64,000 nt of DNA from positions 1 through 64,000 of the forward strand of contig DASQFI010000022.1 of NCBI GenBank assembly GCA_035633215.1, given 5' to 3'. Positions 37,232 through 44,683 of this stretch are shown in pieces (the stretch's first letter is position 1; the number at the start of each line of letters is the position of its first letter). Both the position numbers and the translations under genes were made by a program. The notes under the pieces were generated by a model. That model had not been told where the DNA came from and searched no databases. It saw nothing but the letters and a program-made list of their open reading frames with translations. The stretch is from DASQFI01 sp035633215 (lineage in GTDB: Bacteria > Acidobacteriota > Vicinamibacteria > Vicinamibacterales > SCN-69-37).

Positions 37232-38179
37232 CTACACCCGATCTTTCCCGATCGCCTCGGCGACGCGGGTCGCCAGCGCGAGCGCGCGACGGCCTTCCTG
37301 CCCATTCACGAACGGCGGCCGGCCGGTGCGCACGGCCTCGACGAAATCCGCCAACTCGCCCCGCAGCGGCTCGCCCTGTTCGACGGCCAGGGGCCCGCCT
37401 TCGATCGCTGGCCGATCGCCCGGCCGCGCCTGCAGCCGCCAGACTTCGAGCTCCTGCGCGCCGTAGTCGATCGACACGTACATGTCCGGCTGGAAGAAGC
37501 GCGCCTTGCGCACCTTGTCGCGGCTGATCCGGCTGGCCGTGATGTTCGCGATGCATCCGGACGCGAACTTCACGCGCGCGTTGGCGATGTCCACGCGCGG
37601 CGTGAGGACCGGCACGCCGATCGCCTCGACGCCCACGACCTCGCTGCGATCAATCGCCTGGATGATGTCGAGATCGTGAATCATCACATCGAACACGACG
37701 TCGATGTCGAGACTCCGATCCGGGAAGCCGCTCAACCGATGCACTTCGATGAACCGGGGCGTGCGCAAAATCGGAAGCGCCGCCCGAACAGCCGGATTGA
37801 AGCGCTCGCTGTGACCCACCGCGAGGACCGCGCCTGACTCCTGCGCCAGGCTCTGGAGCTCGTCCGCCTCGTCGAGCGACGCCGCCATTGGCTTTTCGAC
37901 AAGCACATGAATGCCCGCTTGCAGGAACGGCCGGGCGACGGCGAGATGATCGGCCGTGGGCACCGCGACGACCACCGCGTCGACCTTGGGGCCGCCCGCC
38001 AGCAGCGCGTCGGCACTGCCGAGCGCTTTTGCGTCAGTGCCCTTCGTCGCGACCTGCGCTCGGTCGATGACGAGGTCCACCGCCGCGACGAGCGCCGCGC
38101 CCGGCACGCCCGGCAAAATGCGCGCGTGATGCCGGCCCAGATGACCGACTCCGATGACCGCGACACGCAGTGGCGCCAT
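37232..38179 (-). CDS. Gfo/Idh/MocA-family NAD(P)-dependent oxidoreductase
   Basis: 315 residues. Rossmann motif VAVIGVGHLGRHHARIL at 6-22; the catalytic-Lys motif VEKPMAAS near 95; DVMIHDLDIIQAID near 170 supplies the conserved His. In many Gram-negatives such a gene lies next to lpxA and lpxI; one such family member, GnnA, oxidises UDP-GlcNAc at C3 for amide-linked lipid A, but no aminotransferase partner is seen here, so the substrate is open. ATG at 38179 (MAPLRVAVIG). Confidence 0.85.
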   Translation of the reverse strand: MAPLRVAVIGVGHLGRHHARILPGVPGAALVAAVDLVIDRAQVATKGTDAKALGSADALLAGGPKVDAVVVAVPTADHLAVARPFLQAGIHVLVEKPMAASLDEADELQSLAQESGAVLAVGHSERFNPAVRAALPILRTPRFIEVHRLSGFPDRSLDIDVVFDVMIHDLDIIQAIDRSEVVGVEAIGVPVLTPRVDIANARVKFASGCIANITASRISRDKVRKARFFQPDMYVSIDYGAQELEVWRLQARPGDRPAIEGGPLAVEQGEPLRGELADFVEAVRTGRPPFVNGQEGRRALALATRVAEAIGKDRV

Positions 38180-38192
38180 CGATCGCTCCCTC

Positions 38193-38290
38193 CGGGGGGC
38201 TTCGCCCCCGCGGACCCCCCAACGCGCTCGCTTGCGGGGCCCCCATCGCCCCGCGCCGCTCACGCGGCTCACTCGCTGACGCTCGTTCGC
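38193..38290. repeat. GC-rich hairpin and CTCACTCGCTGACGCTCG stretch between lpxI and the oxidoreductase
   Basis: GGGGGGCTTCGCCCCC forms an 6-bp stem with a TTCG-type loop, followed by a CCCCCC...GGGG region and CGCTCACGCGGCTCACTCGC. The first hairpin could slow transcription between the two genes; there is no T-run. No gene is seen in this 115-nt gap. Confidence 0.5.
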
Positions 38291-38294
38291 CGGC

Positions 38295-39113
38295 CTATCG
38301 CGGCCGTCCGACGACGACGATGCCGGCCTCGTCGGCCGCGCGAATGACGCCGTCGCCGTCCAGCATCAGTGTCTTGCCCGCGTCGATCGACAAACCGTCG
38401 GCGCCGGCGGCCCGCATCGCCTCGATCGTGGCGCGCCCGACGACGGGCACGTCGAAACGCATGTCCTGTGCGGGCTTGGCCACTTTCACGACGCGCGTGC
38501 CCGCCCCCGCGAGCTGTCCGGCGCGGGCGATCACGGCATCCGTGCCTTCCATCGCCTCGACCGCGACAACCGCTCGCGTCTTGACGACGATCGTCTGGCC
38601 GACGTCGATCCCGGCGACGGTATCGGCAACGCGGTATCCAAACTCGAAGTCCGCGAGCATCTCCTCGTCCGGCGCCCTGGCGGTCATGATCCCCGGCCGG
38701 GCCATCAAGTCGGACAAGAGCGACGTGGAGTCCATGAGCGTGATGCCGTGCTGCTCGAGGACCGTGGCGACCGCGGCAATCAACGCATCGGTGTTGCTGG
38801 CGGGCAAGCGGCGCATCGCGGTCAACAGGGTCGCGTCGGGCGCAACGCCGCCGAAGAGCTTGACGTGCCTGACCTGGCCGGCCATCACGGCGCGGCTGAC
38901 CCCCGCGCTCTTGAGCGTGGCGATGCACTGGCCGAGCGCGCCGAGGTCCACCCAGACGAACGTCGTGTTGCCGACCTGGCGAGCGAGTGTCTCGAGCTCG
39001 GGGAACGTCTCGCCGGTAATCGCGACCACGGCCACGTCGTGGCCGAGCTGGCGCGCGGCGCGAAGCACGAGAAAGGGGAAGCTGCCGTTGCCGGCAATCA
39101 GGCCGATGGGCAA
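38295..39113 (-). CDS. lpxI: UDP-2,3-diacylglucosamine diphosphatase LpxI
   Basis: 272 residues of the LpxI (DUF1009) family that makes lipid X from UDP-diacylglucosamine, replacing LpxH. Signatures: PIGLIAGNGSFPFLVLRAAR at the start, VMAGQVRHVKLF near 75, and the C-terminal catalytic block AGTRVVKVAKPAQDMRFDVP with VGRATIEAM near 220-240. TTG start at 39113 with GGGGACG upstream. 18 nt after the fabZ-lpxA gene. Confidence 0.93.
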   Translation of the reverse strand: MPIGLIAGNGSFPFLVLRAARQLGHDVAVVAITGETFPELETLARQVGNTTFVWVDLGALGQCIATLKSAGVSRAVMAGQVRHVKLFGGVAPDATLLTAMRRLPASNTDALIAAVATVLEQHGITLMDSTSLLSDLMARPGIMTARAPDEEMLADFEFGYRVADTVAGIDVGQTIVVKTRAVVAVEAMEGTDAVIARAGQLAGAGTRVVKVAKPAQDMRFDVPVVGRATIEAMRAAGADGLSIDAGKTLMLDGDGVIRAADEAGIVVVGRPR

Positions 39114-39131
39114 TCGCGTCCCCGCACGCCG

Positions 39132-40406
39132 CTACTCGACGTCCACCAGATCGTCCACCCGCTTCGACGGACGGCGGAGAATGACGCCGCGCCGCGACGT
39201 CATGATGAAGTTCACGAGGTAGCTCACCTCGGGCGCCAAGAGGGTCGGATCGCGATCGATGAGCTCCAGCGCGCGGCTGGTGTTGTGCCGCACCAGATGC
39301 CGGTACGCGCGGCGCAGCTTCCCGATCAGCTCGGGGCTGAAGCCCCGGCGCGCCAGACCGATCGAGTTCACGCCGTAGATGCGCGCGCGGTTGCCCACCG
39401 TCTTCGCGTACGGCAGCGCGTCGCGCGTGACGACGGTGTACCCGCCGATGAACGCGTGCTGCCCCACCCGGCAGAACTGGTGCACGCCGGAATACGCGCT
39501 GATCGTCGCGTTGTCCTCGACCGTCACGTGTCCGCCCAGCGTGGCCGCGTTGCCGAAGATCGTGTGGCTCCCGACGTGGCAGTCATGCGCGACGTGTGCA
39601 TAGGCCATGAAGAGATTGTCGTCGCCGATCGTCGTGATGCCGCCGCCGCCCTTGGTGCCGCGGTGGATCGTGACGAACTCGCGGAACACGTTCCGCTGGC
39701 CGATGACGAGGCTCGTCCGCTCGCCCCGGTACTTGAGGTCCTGCGGCGCGAGTCCGATCGACGCGAACGGATAGATCTGCGTGTCGTCGCCGATTTCGGT
39801 CCAGCCGCCCACGACGCTCGAATCGCCGATGCGGCAGTTGGTGCCGACGACGACGTTGGGACCGATCGTGGCGTACGGCCCAATGACCGACCCCGGACCC
39901 ATCCGCGCGGTGGGATGGACGATCGCCGTGTCGTGCACGACGACGTCGCGCGTGGTCTGTCGGCCTTCCCAGAACGACCGCGGCGGGCCGGGCTCGACGG
40001 CGAGCAAAAGCGCGGCCTCGGCGACGACGTCGCCCGCGACCGACGCCACGGCGGAGACGCGCGCCAGCCGGCCGCGCCGCCGCCCCATCCGGACTTCCAA
40101 CTCCAGGCGGTCACCCGGCACGACCTGCCGGCGGAATTTGGCCTTGTCGACGCCACGCAGCCACACACTACCCTCTTCGCGGCTGCCCGCGAACAGCATC
40201 AGCGTCGCCACCTGCGCCAGCGACTCGATCATCAGGACGCCGGGCATCAACGGCGTGCCCGGAAAGTGGCCCTGAAAGAACTCCTCGTTGACCGTGACGT
40301 TTTTGACCGCGACGATGCGCCGCCCGGGCTCGTGCTCGGTGACAGCGTCCACAAGCACCGAGGGATAGCGGTAGGTCAGGCGCTCGAGGACCGGCGGGAT
40401 GTGCAT
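39132..40406 (-). CDS. FabZ-LpxA fusion (hydroxyacyl-ACP dehydratase plus UDP-GlcNAc acyltransferase)
   Basis: 424 residues with two complete domains. Residues about 1-145 are a FabZ hot-dog domain with its His-Glu pair in GHFPGTPLMPGVLMIESLAQ (His47, Glu61). From about 160 on is an LpxA left-handed beta-helix (hexapeptide repeats HPTARMGPGSVIGPYATIG) with the catalytic His in YAHVAHDCHVG near 275 and the LpxA C-terminal helical part (SIGLARRGFSPELIGKLRRA). FabZ and LpxA compete for the same 3-hydroxyacyl-ACP, so the fusion puts the branch point in one chain. Usual lpxD is missing between ompH and this gene. Confidence 0.93.
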   Translation of the reverse strand: MHIPPVLERLTYRYPSVLVDAVTEHEPGRRIVAVKNVTVNEEFFQGHFPGTPLMPGVLMIESLAQVATLMLFAGSREEGSVWLRGVDKAKFRRQVVPGDRLELEVRMGRRRGRLARVSAVASVAGDVVAEAALLLAVEPGPPRSFWEGRQTTRDVVVHDTAIVHPTARMGPGSVIGPYATIGPNVVVGTNCRIGDSSVVGGWTEIGDDTQIYPFASIGLAPQDLKYRGERTSLVIGQRNVFREFVTIHRGTKGGGGITTIGDDNLFMAYAHVAHDCHVGSHTIFGNAATLGGHVTVEDNATISAYSGVHQFCRVGQHAFIGGYTVVTRDALPYAKTVGNRARIYGVNSIGLARRGFSPELIGKLRRAYRHLVRHNTSRALELIDRDPTLLAPEVSYLVNFIMTSRRGVILRRPSKRVDDLVDVE

Positions 40407-40413
40407 CAGCGCG

Positions 40414-41166
40414 TCATTTGGACACGGCGTTGAGACGCTTGACGATCTCGAGCGACAGATCGAGGCCCGGCGCGGCCGACACGACCTGCAACCCCGGCGG
40501 GGTGTCGCCCTGCTGCGGCGGAATCGCGAAAATGACCCACAGGTTCTTTTCGGCGCGCACCGCTTCGATGTGCGGCAGCACCACCTTCTCGAAGTTGTTC
40601 AGAAGATCCTGGGTCAGCTGATCGACCTGCACCTGCGCGTCCTGCTGCGCAGCCTGGAAATCGCGCTGCCTGCGATCGAGATCGCGTCCCCACTGGACGA
40701 GAATCTTCTCTTCGACGACGCCCTGCTGCGTCTTGATCTTCTCGGTGAGACCCTGAATCTCTTTCTGCATGGCCCCGAGCTGCGCGTTCAGCTTCTCCTG
40801 CAGCTTCTTGATCTGGTCGGTGCCCATCTTGCCGAGGCTCGACTCGTTGACGATGATTTGCAGGTTCACGAATCCGAACTTGGCGTCGGCCGGAAACGGC
40901 GCCGGCGGTTTCGGCGCGGGCTTCGGCGCGGCAGGCGGCTGCCCCGTTGGCAACGGGGGTGGCGTCTGGGTCGGCGGTGGCGTCTGCGTCGGCGGCGGCT
41001 TCGGCGGTGGCGTCTGGGTCGGCGGCGGCGTCTGCGTCGGCGGCGGGGCCGTCTGCGCCGGCGGTGTCTGCGTCGGGGGTGGCGTCGGCGGCGTCTGGGC
41101 GAAAGCGGGCCCGGCCGCCAGCAGGGCACTCAAAGCAAGGACCACAATCATGCGTCTCATTATCAT
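40414..41166 (-). CDS. OmpH/Skp-family periplasmic chaperone with a proline-rich insert
   Basis: About 250 residues. Signal peptide (MIVVLALSALLAAGPAFA) then a PTQTPPP-type low-complexity stretch, about residues 25-75, then a Skp/OmpH domain (FGFVNLQIIVNESSLGKMGT, a long coiled coil rich in K, E, Q at 95-185). Skp holds outer-membrane proteins for BamA. Several ATGs lie close together; 41166 has AAGG at 5-nt spacing. The proline-rich part is encoded by an 18-bp tandem repeat. Confidence 0.85.
   Translation of the reverse strand: MIMRRMIVVLALSALLAAGPAFAQTPPTPPPTQTPPAQTAPPPTQTPPPTQTPPPKPPPTQTPPPTQTPPPLPTGQPPAAPKPAPKPPAPFPADAKFGFVNLQIIVNESSLGKMGTDQIKKLQEKLNAQLGAMQKEIQGLTEKIKTQQGVVEEKILVQWGRDLDRRQRDFQAAQQDAQVQVDQLTQDLLNNFEKVVLPHIEAVRAEKNLWVIFAIPPQQGDTPPGLQVVSAAPGLDLSLEIVKRLNAVSK
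40945..41095. repeat. In-frame tandem repeat (GGCGTCTGGGTCGGCGGT unit) in ompH
   Basis: Repeats of 15-18 bp, GGTGGCGTCTGGGTCGGC and GGCGTCTGCGTCGGCGGC, encode repeated PPPTQT/PPTQTP on the minus strand. The copy number is probably variable between strains because of slippage (inference). Confidence 0.75.
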
Positions 41167-41285
41167 CAGCACCTTGACAGGAAACGATAGCTCAGCGAGG
41201 GGCGTCCGGACAAACGGGTACGGTCGCTATCTGCAACCCCATGTGTCAGTTAGGACGCACCGCGGTCCCGTGCGGCCGCCCGACG

Positions 41286-41345
41286 TCGCCTTCGGCGTCG
41301 TCGAGGTCCCGCCGAAGCTTCGCGAAGGCCGGCCGAGCCGCCACA
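41286..41345. repeat. CCGCCGAAGC-type palindrome upstream of the lipoprotein gene
   Basis: Contains CGTCGCCTTCGGCGTCG (hairpin GCCTTCGGC) and GTCCCGCCGAAGCTTCGCGA then AGGCCGGCC, a degenerate member of the CTTGCCCGCCGAAGC family. The 256-nt gap 41167-41422 otherwise holds no recognised gene; TAGAAT at 41370-41375 could be a -10 for the + strand gene. Confidence 0.5.
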
Positions 41346-41422
41346 CGGCCCTAAGAGTCTAACAGACCATAGAATAGCGATTCGTCAGCGCCACGCGCGT
41401 CTTTGGGAATGGATCATCGGAA

Positions 41423-41866
41423 ATGAGAATGTTGAACGGTACTCGGACACTGCGCTCGCTCTGCCTGGGCGTCGCCACGCTGCTGCTGGTCGCACTGACG
41501 GCCGGGGCGTGCGAAGACACCACGCCCGATCCAGCTCCAACGCCCACTCCGCCTCCGACCACGACGGACACGTTCACAGGCACGCTGAACGTGAACGGCG
41601 CGTTCACGTTTCCGTTTCAGGTGTTAGTCGCCGGGTCGATGACGGCGACCCTGACGAACGTCTCGGACACGACCAAAGCGATCTCGATGGCGCTGGGCAC
41701 CTTTAACGGCATTACGTGTCAGATCGTGCTGGCCAATGACAAAGCCACTCAGGGCGCGATCGTTACCGGCGTCGCGTCGAACTTCGGCAGCTTCTGCGCG
41801 CGCGTCTCCGACGTCGGCATGCTGACTGAGTCGGTGACCTTCGAGATAACAGTCGTGCATCCCTGA
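41423..41866 (+). CDS. Small predicted lipoprotein
   Basis: 147 residues. Signal sequence with a lipobox, VALTAGAC before EDTTPDP, predicts lipidation at Cys near 30, then a short proline-threonine spacer (PAPTPTPPPTTTDT) and a beta-rich domain (GTLNVNGAFTFPFQVLVAGS, MTATLTNVSDTTKAI) resembling pre-peptidase C-terminal type beta sandwiches. No specific function. It sits alone on the + strand between ompH and bamA, which are normally adjacent, and ends in its own terminator. Confidence 0.75.
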   Translation: MRMLNGTRTLRSLCLGVATLLLVALTAGACEDTTPDPAPTPTPPPTTTDTFTGTLNVNGAFTFPFQVLVAGSMTATLTNVSDTTKAISMALGTFNGITCQIVLANDKATQGAIVTGVASNFGSFCARVSDVGMLTESVTFEITVVHP

Positions 41867-41894
41867 AGCACCTGTCGGCCCGACAAGTGCTTTT
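41867..41894 (+). terminator. Rho-independent terminator after the lipoprotein gene
   Basis: AGCAC-C-TGTCGG pairs with CCGACA-A-GTGCT (11 bp with one internal mismatch, 1-nt plus loop) followed by TTTT. It starts right after the TGA stop. One of few classical terminators in this GC-rich window. Confidence 0.85.
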
Positions 41895-41904
41895 GGGAAG
41901 TGCT

Positions 41905-44559
41905 TTAGAACGTTGTCCCTACCGCAAATCTGAAGCTGTATCTCGACTGTGGCACCAGGTTGTTGGTGAGGACGCCGCCCCGCTGCGGGTTGTAGGCGGC
42001 GATCAGCCGGAACGGCACGTTCAGCACCGGCATGAAGAACCTGACTTCGAGCCCGGTGGAGGTCTTGAACGCCGGACGCCGGCCGACGACGACGGTCGTC
42101 GACGTGGGAATGGGAAGATTGGGATCCCGGAGGCCCACCGTCGCGAACGGATCGAACAGAAGGGGCGCCGGCGGCGGCACCTGCTGCGTGACGTCTTCGT
42201 ACCAGCCGAACTTCTGGCCGACGTCGCGGACCTGGCCAGCGTCGTAGAACGCAACGAGACGCACGGGCCCGCCCACGTTGAAGTAGTACTCCGCATTGAA
42301 CAGCATCGTCTTGTTGCCGCCGGTCACGACTTGCGAGACCGGATCACGCGGACCCACGCTGCGGATGTCGTAACCGCGAACGCTGTATTCGCCACCCAGG
42401 AAGAACTTCTCGAAAATCGGCAGAGTTTCCGTCTGGCCGAACGGCCGGACATATTGGCCTTCGGCGCGAAGACCGATCGACTGGCGGGGCGTGAACTGGA
42501 TGTACCAGATCGCTTCGCCGCGGGTCTGGTAGAAGGACGTGTTGCCGCCCAGGCCAGCGAGATCGAAGCTCGTCGTCAGCCGCTTGCCCTGTGTCGGGAA
42601 AATCGGCTGGTTGACCGTGTTGAACACCACGCTCGGCGAGATCTTGCTGACGGTGCGATCCCCGCCCTGGTCGAGCAGTAGCGCATCGCGGAGGAACGGA
42701 CTGGAATTCGCGCTGGCCGCCGCCAGATACGAGGGCTCGATGTCGAAGATGCTGATCTTCTGGAAGCTGTATCCCGTGTACAGCCGGGTGTAGTCGGCGA
42801 GCGGCACGCCGAAAATGAAGTTCGTGCCGGTGGTCTTCTGCGAGTATTGCAGCGGGAAGATGTACTGCCGCGTGAAGACGTCGGCGCCGATCGTGATCGG
42901 CCGGTCGAAGAGATACGGCTCGCTGAATGATACCTGATACTGACGCGCCTGCGAGCCTCTCTGGAGCGACACGCCGACGGTCTCACCGCGGCCGAGGAAA
43001 TTGGCGGTCTGGAACGACAGCTGACCGAAGAACCCGTCGAACTGGGAGACGCCCGCGCCGAACGACAGCTGGTTGCGGTTCTGCTCTTCGAACTTCAGCG
43101 TGACGTCGACCTTGTTGTCCGTTCCCGGCGTGTCCTCGATCTTCATCTCGTCGGGCTTGCCTTCGAGCGGCTTGAAGTAGCCGAGCTGGTTCAAGCGGCG
43201 AATGCTGTCCTTGAGCGCAGCGGTGTTGAAGACGCACCCCTCACAGACCCGCATCTCCCGCCGGATGACGTTGTCATGCGTCGTCGTGTTGCCCAGGAAC
43301 GTGATCCGGTTGACGGTGAATTGCTTGCCCTCGTCAAGCCGGATCGTGACGTCCATAATCGGCGGCGGATTCGGATCGACCTGATCCACGTTGCCGCTCT
43401 TCTCATCGCACTTGTAGCCCCGCGGGCAGAGGATCGGATCGGGAACCATCTGCCAGAACCCCGCGGCGCCGTACAGATCCTTGGCCTTCTCGAAGCCCTT
43501 GTTGAGCTTCTTCCGGCTGAAGTCGTCGCCCTCCTTCATCTTGAAGAGCGGCCGGAGGAACTCGGGCTTGATCGACGTCCCGGCGCCGATCTCGAACTTG
43601 CCGATCTTGTATTTCTGCCCCTCGTCCACCGGCACCCGCAGCCGGATCCAGCGGGTCTTGCCGTCGGCCGAGTCCTCGACCGTTTCAATCTGGGGCTGGC
43701 CGACCTGCGCGCGCGCGTAGCCCTTGTTGCCGTAGTACTCCAGTACTTTCTGCGCGTCGTCGGCAAACTTCGTTTCCTGATACGTCCCGGCGCTCGTGAT
43801 GAACGACAGCCAGCTCTTCGCTTTGTTTTCCTTCATCTGACCGGCGAGCTTGCCGTCGCTGAGCGCCTTGTTGCCGTCGAAGACCACCTGGCGGATCTGC
43901 GCCTTCGGCCCCTCGGTGATGTTGAACGTCAGTTCCATCAGCTTGGGCCCATCCGGCAGCGGCTTCAGGACAGTCTCGATCCGCGCGTAGTTGTAGCCCT
44001 TCTCCGAGTAGAGCTCGTTGATGACGGTCTTGACGCGGCGAATGGTCGACTGATCGACGAACGTGTCGAGGCGGACTTCGATGTTGCGCTCTTTCAGCAT
44101 CTCCTCGATCTTGGTGACGTCAACCTTCTTCGAGCCCTCGTAGTTGACGACCTTCACGCGCGGCCGCTCTTCCATGTGGAACACCACATGCTTGCCGCCG
44201 ACCCCGTTTGAGTACGGCTCGTCGATGACTTCAATCCAGAGGTTGTCCAGGAAATTCGTTCGCCAGAGATTCCAGAAATCGGCCTGGACGGACTGTTCGT
44301 TGTACGGCACCCATTTGCTTTGACTGGGGAGTGACCAAGCCGCCTTGAGATGGAACTGATACGTCGATGCCTCAATTGCGGATTGATTGATCGGATGGAA
44401 CACGATCTGCGCGCAACGATAAAGCACCGGGGAACCAGTCGGCGGTAAGGCGTTCGGTGGTTCGATCGTACTGCACGGTACGATCTGCGCCGCCGCCGGA
44501 TTAGCCAGCGACAGGACGGCGAGTGTGAATCCTGCGACAACGGAAAGGCGTCGAAACAT
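41905..44559 (-). CDS. bamA: Outer-membrane protein assembly factor BamA
   Basis: 884 residues. Signal peptide MFRRLSVVAGFTLAVLSLAN to about 26; five POTRA domains across about 110-500 (VKVVNYEGSKKVDVTKIEEM, QIRQVVFDGNKALSDGKLAG, VNRITFLGNTTTHDNVIRRE); C-terminal 16-strand beta-barrel with the lid-loop region EKFFLGGEYSVRGYDIRSVG near 770 and the terminal aromatic FRFAVGTTF. Inserts outer-membrane proteins. The ATG at 44559 is chosen for the signal peptide; the frame extends 61 codons further without one. Confidence 0.95.
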   Translation of the reverse strand: MFRRLSVVAGFTLAVLSLANPAAAQIVPCSTIEPPNALPPTGSPVLYRCAQIVFHPINQSAIEASTYQFHLKAAWSLPSQSKWVPYNEQSVQADFWNLWRTNFLDNLWIEVIDEPYSNGVGGKHVVFHMEERPRVKVVNYEGSKKVDVTKIEEMLKERNIEVRLDTFVDQSTIRRVKTVINELYSEKGYNYARIETVLKPLPDGPKLMELTFNITEGPKAQIRQVVFDGNKALSDGKLAGQMKENKAKSWLSFITSAGTYQETKFADDAQKVLEYYGNKGYARAQVGQPQIETVEDSADGKTRWIRLRVPVDEGQKYKIGKFEIGAGTSIKPEFLRPLFKMKEGDDFSRKKLNKGFEKAKDLYGAAGFWQMVPDPILCPRGYKCDEKSGNVDQVDPNPPPIMDVTIRLDEGKQFTVNRITFLGNTTTHDNVIRREMRVCEGCVFNTAALKDSIRRLNQLGYFKPLEGKPDEMKIEDTPGTDNKVDVTLKFEEQNRNQLSFGAGVSQFDGFFGQLSFQTANFLGRGETVGVSLQRGSQARQYQVSFSEPYLFDRPITIGADVFTRQYIFPLQYSQKTTGTNFIFGVPLADYTRLYTGYSFQKISIFDIEPSYLAAASANSSPFLRDALLLDQGGDRTVSKISPSVVFNTVNQPIFPTQGKRLTTSFDLAGLGGNTSFYQTRGEAIWYIQFTPRQSIGLRAEGQYVRPFGQTETLPIFEKFFLGGEYSVRGYDIRSVGPRDPVSQVVTGGNKTMLFNAEYYFNVGGPVRLVAFYDAGQVRDVGQKFGWYEDVTQQVPPPAPLLFDPFATVGLRDPNLPIPTSTTVVVGRRPAFKTSTGLEVRFFMPVLNVPFRLIAAYNPQRGGVLTNNLVPQSRYSFRFAVGTTF

Positions 44560-44567
44560 AGGTTGTT

Positions 44568-44640
44568 GCGTAGGGCGGCCGCCTGGCCGCCGGATGCCGG
44601 CCAGAAGCCGGGTCGGCCTACATCTTATTCCGGTTATGCC
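44568..44640. repeat. GTAGGGCGGCCGCC / GGTCGGCCTAC repeat upstream of bamA
   Basis: GTAGGGCGGCCGCCTGGCCG, CCGGATGCCGGCC and GGGTCGGCCTAC form overlapping hairpins; TGCCGGCCCTAACGGGCTGG follows. Same style as the other GTAGG(C/G)CGG repeats. It fills the clpC-bamA gap of 124 nt. Confidence 0.6.
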
Positions 44641-44683
44641 GGCCCTAACGGGCTGGCGTGCACGTCCGACGGTGCGTACACCA

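Noticed and set aside
35927..37837. 636-codon + strand open frame
   Set aside because: Antisense to ubiD and the Gfo/Idh gene; no recognisable domain.
40945..41095. Repeats resembling a CRISPR array
   Set aside because: Units are adjacent with no spacers, in frame, and encode a proline-rich stretch of the ompH gene.
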